A stretch of DNA of 64,000 nucleotides, taken from the NCBI GenBank assembly GCA_006218025.1, contig VBWA01000008.1, positions 167,459 through 231,458 of the forward strand, written 5' to 3'. This DNA comes from Rhodocyclaceae bacterium. GTDB lineage: Bacteria; Pseudomonadota; Gammaproteobacteria; Burkholderiales; Rhodocyclaceae. Every line of letters begins with the position of its first letter. The first letter of the stretch is position 1. A program made the position numbers and the translations under genes. The notes beneath the pieces were generated by a model. That model worked only from the letters and a program-made list of their open reading frames with translations. It did not search any database and was not told where the DNA came from. This document shows, in pieces, positions 22,118-32,059 of this stretch.

Positions 22118-25100
22118 ATGAGACTCAAAAGAATTGCCGAAGCAGTCATGTGGCTGCCAGGCTTCGCGCCCGAGGATGATCCCGTTGCTGTTGATGGGTT
22201 CGCCGGCCAGGAATGGAAAGGTGAAATTATTGCCTTCCCGTCGAAGGAGGCCAGACAGTCGAGCTTCATGACTTTTTGGCCAGGGTTGAATGCATCCGAC
22301 TTCGATGGTCTGTCCGGAGAAGTCACCAAGTTCGAGGCCAACTGCAGCGCCATCGTCCTTCTGCGAAAGCTGGAGGATGAGGGCAGGGGGCCGACAACCG
22401 AGGAGCGGACCATTCTCAATCGCTACACCGGTTGGGGAGGCCTTCCCTGGGCATTCAATCCGGATCAGGATGAAAGCAACCGCAAGATCCGTGTCGAACG
22501 ACTCCAGACCTTGCTGGCCGAGGCCGAGTACGAAAGTGCTCGCGCATCGACCAACAGCGCTCACTACACGTCGCTGGAAATCATCCATGCCATGTGGGCA
22601 GCGGTCCGCCGCCTGGGTTTTACCGGTGGCCGCATCCTGGAGCCGTCGGCCGGAAATGGCTACTTTCTCGGGGCCATGCCACGGGAGCTAGCAGAAAAGT
22701 CGACTGTCACGGCCGTCGAGATCGACCAACTCTCTGCGCGACTGCTCACGTCGCTGTATGGAGACCATGGGGTTCGCGTGGCGAATGAGGGGTTCGAGGT
22801 GGCCAAGTTACCGGCCGACTTCTTCGATCTGGTGATCTCGAACGTTCCGTTCGGCAATTACCAGACACCGGAGACCCGTCATGTTCCGTTTCGGGACTTT
22901 CTGATCCACGACTACTTTTTTGCGCGTGCGCTTGAAGTGGTCAGGCCGGGAGGTCTCGTTGCATTCATCACGAGTGCCGGAACGCTGGACAAATCCGATA
23001 CGGCCGCCAGGAAGTATCTGGCGAACCGCGCGCGATTGCTCGGATCCATTCGTCTTCCGCTTCAGGCATTCCAGAAGATCGCCAATACGGAAGTCACGAC
23101 CGATATCGTCTTTCTTCAGAAATTGAAGGAGGGCGAGGCCGGCAACGGTGACGCCTGGGCAGAGTGGCCGGTAGAAATACCCGGCAGCCATATTGCCAGA
23201 GACGCGAAAATTCCCGCGTGGCAGTGGCGTAACGTCCGCGTGTGCAAGTGGTTTGCGGAACGCCCGGAATGGATCGTAGGCAAGCTGACCCTGGCCGAGA
23301 ATGGCTACGGCAAGGCGAATGCCTGCACCTTCGAGGGTGACATCGGCGCGGCGCTGCTTGAGCGCGTCGCTCTGTTGCCCGAAGGGGTCTATCGAGATGT
23401 AGAACAAACGAGGGATCGTTCGGAGGGCTGCGCAGAAGTCCGCGTGCTCGCCGGGAACTTTGTCAAACCGGGTGCTTACAAGCTGGTGGATGGCAAGGTG
23501 GCTGTGTCTGAAGGCCACGAGTTGCTGGTGGTTGAAGGCAGGTTGTCGGCCAGGGCGGTTGAACGGATCAGGGGAATGATCGAGATTCGTGATGCGGCCC
23601 GCAAGTTGGTGGCAGCACAGGCCAGCACGGACGACGATACTCTGCTGGCGATCTACCGTGTGGTGTTGAATGCGGCCTACGATGCCTTTTCGGCAAAGTG
23701 CGGCCATATCCACGCCAAAGCCAACAGGCTGGCGTTTCGGGGCGACCCGGACCTCCCGTTGCTGTTGTCCCTGGAACGGTGGGATGAGGAAACTCAAACC
23801 GCCGAAAAGATGGACATCTTCCATCGTCGAACGGTAGGGGCCGCGCGCCAGATCGAGTGTTGCGAAACGCCCGAGGAAGCGCTGATTGCCTCAATCCAGC
23901 AGACGGGGAGGGTCAGTGTGGCGAGGATGGAAGCGTTACTTGGGCAACCAGGGTACGAGTTCATTCCCCAGTTGCAAGAGGTGGGAGCCATTTTCCTCAA
24001 CCCGGATTCGGGAAGCTGGGAGACGGCGGACACCTACCTCGCCGGCAACGTCCGCCAGAAGTTGATGTTTGCCGAAAATGCAGGACGGAAGTTTGCGTCC
24101 AACGTGGAAGCGTTAAGGGCTGTCATTCCGGATGATCTGGCGCCGCATGAAATTGGTGCACGGATTGGCTCTGTCTGGATACCGGCAACTGACTACCAGG
24201 CATTCCTGGATGAAATCATGGAATGCGAGGGAAACCGCGTCGAGTTCAATGCGACGGCCGGTGCATGGCAGATCGACCCGAACCACGCCGCCCGATGGTC
24301 TGTGGCAGCAACGCAGACCTACGGTACGGAGCGGGTTGGGGCGATGACGCTGTTTGAGCAGGCGCTCAATCAGCAGGTGCCGACGGTTACCGATCCAGCG
24401 CCGGATGATCGGAGCAAACGGATCGTGAATCAGAAGGAAACGATTGCTGCGCGCGAGAAGCTTCAGGAACTCAGGGAGAAATTCCAGGAGTGGCTGTGGC
24501 TTGACGATGAGCGCACACCGCGGCTGGTGCGGCTTTACAACGACCAGTTCAATTGCATTGTGCAGCGTCGCTATGACGGAAAGCATCTGGTGCTCCCTGG
24601 CTTTTCGCAGGTATATCGGTTGCATGACCATCAGCGTGACGCCATCTGGCGAGTCGTCTCATGCAAGAGCAATACGCTCCTGGCGCATGTCGTGGGGGCC
24701 GGAAAAACCCTCACCATGATCTGTGCCGGCATGGAGTTGAGAAGGCTCGGTGTCGCAGGAAAACCCTGCTACGTCGTGCCCAATCACATGCTTGAGCAGT
24801 TTGCGGCCGAGTTCCTGCGCGCCTACCCTGGGGCCAACATCCTCATGGCGAGCAAGGACGATCTGCAAGGGGATAAACGCAGAACCCTTTTGTCCAGAAT
24901 TGCCACGGGCGACTGGGATGGCGTGCTCATTACGCATTCGTCGTTCGAGCGGATCAAGCTCGGCGATGGGTTCATCGAGGATTTCATCCAGAAGCAAATC
25001 GATGAGATTGAGCAGGCCATTCGTGACGCGAACCAGAATCGTGGCAACAGGATCGTCAAGGAGCTTGAGCGGGCGAAGAAGGTCTGGCTGGCGAGGCTGA

Positions 25101-27049
25101 CAAAGCTTGCGGCCAGGGAGAAGAAGGACGACGTGCTGACGTTCGACGAGCTGGGTATTGATTGGCTCTTCGTTGATGAAGCGCATCTGTTCAAGAACCT
25201 CTACCGCTTCACCAAAATGACGCGCGTGGCGGGTTTGCCCAACAGCAACTCCGAGCGGGCCTTCGACATGTTTCTAAAAACGCGATGTGTCATGGCCAGG
25301 CATCAAGGCCGCGCCGGCGTAGCGTTTGCCACTGGAACGCCTGTGTCTAACAGCATGGCGGAGATGTGGACGATGCAGCGGTATCTGCAACCCGATACGT
25401 TGTCGGCGTTCAGACTTCAGCAGTTCGATACCTGGGCAGGCAACTTCGGCGAGTCGGTGACCGCGCTGGAACTGGCGCCCGATGGCCGGGGCTACCGGAT
25501 GCATACCCGCTTCGCGCGGTTCGTCAATCTTCCAGAACTGATGTCCATGTTCGGGCAGGTGGCGGACATACGCACGGCGGAGATGTTGAAACTCCCGGTA
25601 CCTCGCGCATTGAAGGAGACGGCCACGGCGAAGCCGACCCCGGAACTGAAAGCCTACGTCCAAACCCTCGTGGAGCGGTCGGAAGCGATCAGGAATGGAA
25701 CGGTAACGCCTCAGCAGGACAACATGCTGGCGGTGACGGGCGATGGTCGCAAGGCCGCGCTGGACATGCGGCTGATAGATCCGTTCGCCGAGGACTATGA
25801 GGGAAGCAAGACCAACCAGTGCGCCGAGAAGGTTTTTGGGGTCTGGAAGGAAACCGCATCAACCAGGGGGACACAGATCGTATTTTGTGATTTGAGCACC
25901 CCCGTTGAGGATGGGCGATTCAGCGTCTACCAGGACCTGAGAAGGAAGCTCATCGAGATGGGAGTGCCGGTCGCAGATATTGCCTTTATTCACGACTACG
26001 ACAGTGACTCCCAAAAGGAGGAACTGTTCAAGGCGGTGCGAGAGGGGCGTGTGCGCGTAGTACTGGGCAGCACGCAAAAGATGGGGGTCGGTACCAACGT
26101 CCAAACCCGTCTTGCGGCGCTCCATCATCTGGACGCCCCGTGGCGTCCGTCCGACGTGGAACAGCGGGAAGGTCGCATCATTCGCCAGGGCAACCTGAAC
26201 GAGGAAGTGCGTATCCATCGCTACGTCACGGAAGGCTCTTTCGATGCGTACATATGGCAGACCCTTGAGACCAAGGCGCGTTTCATCGCCCAGGTCATGC
26301 AGGGGAACACCGGAATGCGCAGCGCGGAGGATGTGGAGCTGGCGGCGTTGTCATACGCCGAGGTGAAGGCACTGGCGTCAGGGAATCCCCTGGTGCTGGA
26401 AAAGGCGGGTGTGGATACCGAGCTTGCCAAGCTGTCGCTCCTGAAATCTCAATGGGAACAGCAGCAATGGAGAAACAAGTCGGAGCTGGCCGCATTGCCT
26501 GGCCGCATCGAGTGTATTCAGCAACGGATCGCCGGCATGGAAGGCGATGTTGCCAACCGTCAGAACGTGACGGGAGACAGCTTCCGCATGCAGATTGACG
26601 GTACGTGGTATTCGGACCGTACCGAAGTCACCAGGCAACTGGTGCTGCGGTTCAGCGTCGTGAAGCCGGGCGACACCCGGGTAATCGGGCTGTTTGGCGG
26701 ATTCCGGATGGCCATTCGCTCGCATGTGAAACGTGACTTTGGCAAGCGTCTTGTGCTCATCGGCAACGTGGAGCATGAGGCCGGGCATACGGACAACCCC
26801 AATGGGTTCATTCGTGTTCTCGAAAATCTGATGAACCGAATGGAAGAGCGACTCGCAGAAGATAGCGACTACCTCGCCCGGACGGAGAAGCGGATGAGCG
26901 ACCTGAAGGCTGAGATTGCAAAGCAGTTTGACAAGGCGGATCGGCTGGCATGGCTGGCCTTCCGTCAGAAAGAAATCGACGCCGCCCTGGATCTATCGAA
27001 AGGCGATACGTCGGCGGTGGAAGAGGAAGAAACCTCCGAAACCGTTTGA
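22118..27049 (+). CDS. giant N6-methyltransferase / SNF2-type helicase fusion
   Basis: A 1643-residue protein. The N-terminal part has an adenine-methyltransferase fold: SAM motif I about 170-185 (ILEPSAGNGYFLGA) and a catalytic-loop motif at about 242 written NVPFGNY instead of the usual NPPF/Y. The C-terminal half is a superfamily 2 helicase: Walker A about 855-868 (HVVGAGKTLTM), DEAH box about 1019 (FVDEAHLFKNL), and helicase-C motif VI about 1355 (QREGRIIRQGN). A long coiled region ends the protein. Related proteins occur on plasmids and phages (DarB-like) and are linked to protection from restriction or DNA modification; the role here is inferred. Start MRLKRIAEAV chosen by leader geometry. 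Confidence 0.85.
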   Translation: MRLKRIAEAVMWLPGFAPEDDPVAVDGFAGQEWKGEIIAFPSKEARQSSFMTFWPGLNASDFDGLSGEVTKFEANCSAIVLLRKLEDEGRGPTTEERTILNRYTGWGGLPWAFNPDQDESNRKIRVERLQTLLAEAEYESARASTNSAHYTSLEIIHAMWAAVRRLGFTGGRILEPSAGNGYFLGAMPRELAEKSTVTAVEIDQLSARLLTSLYGDHGVRVANEGFEVAKLPADFFDLVISNVPFGNYQTPETRHVPFRDFLIHDYFFARALEVVRPGGLVAFITSAGTLDKSDTAARKYLANRARLLGSIRLPLQAFQKIANTEVTTDIVFLQKLKEGEAGNGDAWAEWPVEIPGSHIARDAKIPAWQWRNVRVCKWFAERPEWIVGKLTLAENGYGKANACTFEGDIGAALLERVALLPEGVYRDVEQTRDRSEGCAEVRVLAGNFVKPGAYKLVDGKVAVSEGHELLVVEGRLSARAVERIRGMIEIRDAARKLVAAQASTDDDTLLAIYRVVLNAAYDAFSAKCGHIHAKANRLAFRGDPDLPLLLSLERWDEETQTAEKMDIFHRRTVGAARQIECCETPEEALIASIQQTGRVSVARMEALLGQPGYEFIPQLQEVGAIFLNPDSGSWETADTYLAGNVRQKLMFAENAGRKFASNVEALRAVIPDDLAPHEIGARIGSVWIPATDYQAFLDEIMECEGNRVEFNATAGAWQIDPNHAARWSVAATQTYGTERVGAMTLFEQALNQQVPTVTDPAPDDRSKRIVNQKETIAAREKLQELREKFQEWLWLDDERTPRLVRLYNDQFNCIVQRRYDGKHLVLPGFSQVYRLHDHQRDAIWRVVSCKSNTLLAHVVGAGKTLTMICAGMELRRLGVAGKPCYVVPNHMLEQFAAEFLRAYPGANILMASKDDLQGDKRRTLLSRIATGDWDGVLITHSSFERIKLGDGFIEDFIQKQIDEIEQAIRDANQNRGNRIVKELERAKKVWLARLTKLAAREKKDDVLTFDELGIDWLFVDEAHLFKNLYRFTKMTRVAGLPNSNSERAFDMFLKTRCVMARHQGRAGVAFATGTPVSNSMAEMWTMQRYLQPDTLSAFRLQQFDTWAGNFGESVTALELAPDGRGYRMHTRFARFVNLPELMSMFGQVADIRTAEMLKLPVPRALKETATAKPTPELKAYVQTLVERSEAIRNGTVTPQQDNMLAVTGDGRKAALDMRLIDPFAEDYEGSKTNQCAEKVFGVWKETASTRGTQIVFCDLSTPVEDGRFSVYQDLRRKLIEMGVPVADIAFIHDYDSDSQKEELFKAVREGRVRVVLGSTQKMGVGTNVQTRLAALHHLDAPWRPSDVEQREGRIIRQGNLNEEVRIHRYVTEGSFDAYIWQTLETKARFIAQVMQGNTGMRSAEDVELAALSYAEVKALASGNPLVLEKAGVDTELAKLSLLKSQWEQQQWRNKSELAALPGRIECIQQRIAGMEGDVANRQNVTGDSFRMQIDGTWYSDRTEVTRQLVLRFSVVKPGDTRVIGLFGGFRMAIRSHVKRDFGKRLVLIGNVEHEAGHTDNPNGFIRVLENLMNRMEERLAEDSDYLARTEKRMSDLKAEIAKQFDKADRLAWLAFRQKEIDAALDLSKGDTSAVEEEETSETV

Positions 27050-27054
27050 ATCAC

Positions 27055-27083
27055 CCCTTGTGGGGCATCACGCCCCACAAGGG
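27055..27083 (+). promoter_or_regulatory. orphan leader hairpin at the right end of the element
   Basis: CCCTTGTGGGGC pairs perfectly with GCCCCACAAGGG, followed by GTGGTGCCCC as in the other leaders, but no gene follows; 27084-27228 holds no reading frame of interest before the cobC stop. It may be a remnant of a leader whose gene was lost, or may serve as terminator of the giant gene. Confidence 0.6.
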
Positions 27084-27228
27084 CGTGGTGCCCCATGTTG
27101 TAGCGTGGCCGGGTGCTGCGGTAGGCCACCGGTGGTTTCCTGACAACTCAGTTTCGATGGCTCCTTTGCGGCAGAGAACTTGAAAGATTTATTAACACAG
27201 TCCAACTAACGAAGCAGTAATAACGGTC

Positions 27229-27756
27229 TTAGGGACATTCGATGTCTACGCGGATCACGCGCTCGTACTCGAACATGAGCGCCATCCATTTTTGCGGCAG
27301 CATTCCCTGCGCCAGGCCGACGATGACTTTCATCACACCGGCGTGGGTCACCAGCACGGCGCGTTCCAGCCCTGCGCCTCGGACTTCGGCGACGAAGGCG
27401 TACACCCTTGCCTGCAACTCGGTGACGGATTCGCCCTGCGGCGGCCGGTAGCCCAGCGGATCGGCGGCCCAGCCGTCGAGCGCCTCGCGCTGGATCTGCG
27501 CCCACGGTGTCATTTCCCAGTCGCCGAAATGCATCTCCTGCAGGCGCTCGTCGCTCTGCGGCGCCGGGTGCAGTGCCGCCGCCAGTTGCCGGCAGCGCTG
27601 CAGCGGGCTGGTGAACAGCGGGCCGTGTGGCGGCAGTTGCGGCCGGATGCGCGCCGCGGCGGCGGCGACGTCGTCCGCCAGCGCCAAGTCGGTGCGGCCG
27701 TAGCAGACACTGGCGGCGACCTGCGGCGGCGGGTGGCGGATCAGCCAAAGCTGCAC
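27229..27756 (-). CDS. cobC: alpha-ribazole phosphatase (histidine phosphatase family)
   Basis: A 175-residue member of the histidine phosphatase superfamily. The N-terminal phospho-His motif is LIRHPPP, the CobC-type variant of RHG. CYGRTDLAL follows, and the second His is in VLVTHAGVM. It removes the 5'-phosphate from alpha-ribazole phosphate or adenosylcobalamin phosphate in nucleotide-loop assembly. It overlaps the cobS stop by 16 bases and is the last gene of the riboswitch-controlled cobT-cobS-cobC operon. Confidence 0.88.
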   Translation of the reverse strand: MQLWLIRHPPPQVAASVCYGRTDLALADDVAAAAARIRPQLPPHGPLFTSPLQRCRQLAAALHPAPQSDERLQEMHFGDWEMTPWAQIQREALDGWAADPLGYRPPQGESVTELQARVYAFVAEVRGAGLERAVLVTHAGVMKVIVGLAQGMLPQKWMALMFEYERVIRVDIECP

Positions 27757-28508
27757 AGCAGCCCCAGGTAGAAGGCCAGCTCGCCGACCTGCTGCGTCGC
27801 GCCGAGGCAGTCGCCGGTATAGCCGCCGATGCGGCGCACGAAATAGCGCGCGGCGAGCAGGGTGGTCAGCACTACCGCAGCCAGCGCGACCAGCACGTCG
27901 GCCAGCGGTAACAGCAGGCAGGGCAACAGGCCGAACAGCGCTGCGACGGCCAGCTCGCCCGGCGCCATGCGCTGCGCCAGTGGTTTGGCGCGGCTGCTGT
28001 CATCGTCGCGCACGTATTCGAGGAAAAAGATCAGCACGGTCGAGGCCAGGCGCGATACGGCGTGGCCGGCAATCAGTGCAAAGGCGAGGAAGGGTGGACC
28101 GAAGGCGACATCGATCTCGGTCAGCGCGTTCCACTTGGTCAGCAGCATCAGGCCGACGCCCAGCGTCGCATAGCTGCCGACGCGGGAATCCTTCATGATC
28201 GCCAGCACCTGCGCCTTGTCCCAACCGCCGCCGAAGCCGTCGCAGGAATCGGCGAAGCCGTCCTCGTGGAAGGCGCCGGTGGCCAGTATCGTCGCCGCCA
28301 TGCCGAGCAGCACGGCGACGCCGAGCGGCAGCGTCAGCGCCGCCAGCTCGGTGACGCCGGCGCCGATGCCGCCGATGAGTATGCCGATCAGCGGGAAGTA
28401 GCGTGCGGCATGGTCGAGCTGGTCCTGGGCATGGCCGACCCAGGCCGGCACCGGCAGGCGCGTGAAAAAGCGCAGCGCGGCGAAGAAATACTCCAGCTCG
28501 CGCTTCAT
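27741..28508 (-). CDS. cobS: adenosylcobinamide-GDP ribazoletransferase (cobalamin synthase)
   Basis: A 255-residue inner-membrane enzyme that joins adenosylcobinamide-GDP and alpha-ribazole. Family signatures: FFTRLPVPAWVG at the N-terminus, RYFPLIGILIGG, and the metal-binding AFHEDGFADSCDGFGGG. Several hydrophobic helices follow. It starts in a 1-base overlap with the cobT stop (TGATG) and overlaps cobC at its end, so the three are tightly coupled. Confidence 0.95.
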   Translation of the reverse strand: MKRELEYFFAALRFFTRLPVPAWVGHAQDQLDHAARYFPLIGILIGGIGAGVTELAALTLPLGVAVLLGMAATILATGAFHEDGFADSCDGFGGGWDKAQVLAIMKDSRVGSYATLGVGLMLLTKWNALTEIDVAFGPPFLAFALIAGHAVSRLASTVLIFFLEYVRDDDSSRAKPLAQRMAPGELAVAALFGLLPCLLLPLADVLVALAAVVLTTLLAARYFVRRIGGYTGDCLGATQQVGELAFYLGLLCSFG

Positions 28509-29611
28509 CAGGATTTCTCGCTGACCCCCGCCGACTCGAAGCTCGCCATTTCGTTCATGAAGGCACAGGCGGCGTTGAGCAGTGGCAGGGCCAGCGCCGC
28601 GCCGGTGCCTTCGCCCAGCCGCAGGCCGATGTCGAGCAGCGGCTGCGCCTGCAGCCAGTCGAGCTGGCGGCGGTGGCCGGCCTCGTTGGAGCAGTGCGCG
28701 AACACGCAGTAGTCGAGCACCGCGGGCGACACCTGCTGCGCCACCAACAACGCACTGGTGACGATGAAGCCGTCGATCAGCAGTGTCATCCGCGCTTCCG
28801 CGGCGGCCAGCATGGCGCCGGCCAGCATGGCAATTTCATAGCCACCGAAGCGGGCGAGGACGCGCAGCGCATCGTCGGCAGACGCCTTGCCCGCGGTGGG
28901 CCGTTCCGGCCAGATGGACAGCGCCTGCGCCAGCAGTGCGCGCTTGCGCTCCAGCCCGGCGTCGTCGAGTCCGGTGCCGCGCCCCACGCAATCGGCCAAC
29001 GCCAGGCCGGTGATGCAATGCGTGATCAGCGAGGCGGCGGCGGTGTTGCCGATGCCCATTTCGCCGAAGCCCAGCACGTTGCAGCCGGCGGCGGTGAATT
29101 CGCGCACCAGCCGGGCACCGTGATGCATCGCCGTGGCGCACTCGGCCTCGCTCATGGCCGCGCCCTCGAGATAATTCGCCGTGCCGCCAGCGCCGACTTT
29201 CGCATCGACCAGCCCGTCGCGCGCACCGAAGTTGTGCGCCACGCCGGCATCGGCCACCACCAGCGTCATGCCGGACTGGCGCGCGAAGACGTTGATCGCG
29301 GCGCCGCCGGCGAGGAAATTCTCCACCATCTGCCAGGTGACTTCCTGCGGGAAGGCCGAGACGCCGGCCTTGGCCGCGCCGTGGTCGCCGGCGCAGACCA
29401 GCACATAGGGATTGACCAGTTTCGGCGACAGGCTGCGCTGGATCAGGCCGAGTTGCAGGGCCAGGGTTTCGAGGCGGCCGAGCGCGCCGAGGGGCTTGGT
29501 CTTCTGGTCGATCTTGTGCTGCAGATCGGCGCTCAGGGCGCGATCCAGCGGGGCAATCTCGAAGCGGGGAAAGGTACGGGGAACTGCGGCAACGGAATGC
29601 ATCCGATTCAT
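28508..29611 (-). CDS. cobT: nicotinate-nucleotide--dimethylbenzimidazole phosphoribosyltransferase
   Basis: A 367-residue enzyme that makes alpha-ribazole phosphate from dimethylbenzimidazole and nicotinate mononucleotide. Visible: [14 protein letters not shown] near the N-terminus, [35 protein letters not shown] and [18 protein letters not shown]. The lower ligand would come from BluB, encoded in this window. A segment [11 protein letters not shown] (about residues 138-148) replaces the shorter family sequence and coincides with the dispersed repeat. The start may be this ATG or the one three codons later. Confidence 0.95.
   Translation of the reverse strand: MNRMHSVAAVPRTFPRFEIAPLDRALSADLQHKIDQKTKPLGALGRLETLALQLGLIQRSLSPKLVNPYVLVCAGDHGAAKAGVSAFPQEVTWQMVENFLAGGAAINVFARQSGMTLVVADAGVAHNFGARDGLVDAKVGAGGTANYLEGAAMSEAECATAMHHGARLVREFTAAGCNVLGFGEMGIGNTAAASLITHCITGLALADCVGRGTGLDDAGLERKRALLAQALSIWPERPTAGKASADDALRVLARFGGYEIAMLAGAMLAAAEARMTLLIDGFIVTSALLVAQQVSPAVLDYCVFAHCSNEAGHRRQLDWLQAQPLLDIGLRLGEGTGAALALPLLNAACAFMNEMASFESAGVSEKS
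29171..29201 (-). repeat. dispersed KVGAG-type repeat, copy 3 (inside cobT)
   Basis: 27 bases identical to 7037-7063; on the minus strand it encodes KVGAGGTAN in the cobT frame. Confidence 0.75.
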
Positions 29612-29655
29612 CCTTTTTCAAACGCAACGCGGCCTTGCTTCGCGCGTCCAAACGC

Positions 29656-29680
29656 GAAACAAAGCCCGCGCCACGGGCTC
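29656..29680 (-). terminator. intrinsic terminator of the cobT riboswitch
   Basis: On the minus strand AGCCCG-TGGCG-CGGGCT is followed by TTGTTT, between the riboswitch and the cobT start. It is the likely expression platform that stops transcription when adenosylcobalamin is bound. Confidence 0.7.
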
Positions 29681-29689
29681 ATGAAAATC

Positions 29690-29870
29690 ATCGGTCGGTC
29701 TTCTGGCTCCCGGATCGTCCTTGGGCTGCGCCTTCCCGGGCAATTCGCCCAGTGGCATCGTGCAGCCTTCGTCCCCGGCCACAGCGGCGGGCCCGCCACG
29801 GAATGAGGCATCAGCCTGTCACCGTGTTCCCTGGAGGCCAGGCAACACACTGTGCCTCCACCGAATCGCC
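29690..29870 (-). promoter_or_regulatory. cobalamin riboswitch controlling cobTSC
   Basis: The minus strand holds the conserved aptamer blocks in order: GGGAACACGGTGA, GGCGGGCCCGCCGCTGT, GCCACTGG, GGGAAGGCGC and, near its 3' end, AGCCAGAAGACCGACC. It lies in the spacer divergent to cobU and 5' of cobT. Adenosylcobalamin binding would lower cobTSC expression through the terminator just downstream. Confidence 0.93.
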
Positions 29871-29913
29871 GCGAATTATGGGGCCAGATCATCCCTTCTG
29901 CAATAATCCGCCC

Positions 29914-30471
29914 ATGATCGAACTCATACTTGGCGGCGCCCGTTCGGGCAAGAGCGCGTTGGCAGAACGGCGCGCGGCGGAATCCGGCCTGGCCGTGAGC
30001 TACATTGCCACGGCGCAGGCCGGCGACGCGGAAATGGCGCGGCGCATCGCCCACCACCAGTCGCGCCGGCCGCCGCACTGGGCGCTGCTGGAAGAGCCTC
30101 TGCACCTTGCCGCGGCGCTGACCGCGCACGCCGCGCCGGACCGCTGCCTGCTGGTGGATTGCCTGACCCTGTGGCTGACCAACCTGCTCTATGCCGGCGC
30201 CGCCGCGCGCCAGGCCGAGGCCGGCGAGAAAGTGGATTGCCCGCTGCTGGCCTTCGAGACTTCGGCGCTGCTCGACTGCCTGCCGAACCTGCCCGGCCGC
30301 GTGATCCTGGTCAGCAACGAGGTGGGCCTCGGCATCGTGCCGCTGGGCGCCGTGACGCGTCTCTACGTCGACGACGCCGGCCGCCTCAATCAGTCGATCG
30401 CCCGCATCGCGCAGCGCGTCAGCTTTGTTGCGGCGGGGCTGCCGCTGGAACTCAAGCATCCAGTTGCTTGA
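29914..30471 (+). CDS. cobU: adenosylcobinamide kinase / guanylyltransferase
   Basis: A 185-residue bifunctional enzyme that phosphorylates adenosylcobinamide and attaches GMP, giving the substrate of CobS. The P-loop is LILGGARSGKSALAE at residues 4-18, with YIATAQAGDAEMARRI, LVDCLTLWLTNLL and VILVSNEVGLGIVP downstream; these are family hallmarks. The ATG is fixed by the canonical MIELILGGARSGK start; the open frame runs further upstream only through the opposite-strand riboswitch. It ends 6 bases before the convergent cobQ stop. Confidence 0.95.
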   Translation: MIELILGGARSGKSALAERRAAESGLAVSYIATAQAGDAEMARRIAHHQSRRPPHWALLEEPLHLAAALTAHAAPDRCLLVDCLTLWLTNLLYAGAAARQAEAGEKVDCPLLAFETSALLDCLPNLPGRVILVSNEVGLGIVPLGAVTRLYVDDAGRLNQSIARIAQRVSFVAAGLPLELKHPVA

Positions 30472-30477
30472 CCGGCT

Positions 30478-32022
<1,545 letters not shown>

Positions 32023-32059
32023 CGCTAAAATGCAGGGTCTCTCATCGATCAATTATCCC

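Larger units (their letters stand above)
7216..27110. mobile_element. integrative element (ICE/plasmid-like) inserted at ssrA; right end undefined
   Basis: The left edge is the ssrA 3' fragment beside a tyrosine integrase. Inside are an excisionase-like gene, helicase, DUF1845 gene and a plus-strand DNA-metabolism module (RecE-like, RecT, SSB, Toprim primase, ArdC, RadC, methyltransferase-helicase) broken up by small unknown genes. Base composition is visibly less GC-rich than in the cob genes. The right edge given here is where an orphan copy of the element's leader hairpin (27055-27083) loses similarity; cob genes start at 27229. No relaxase, coupling protein, type IV secretion, partition gene or second attachment site is visible. 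Confidence 0.75.
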
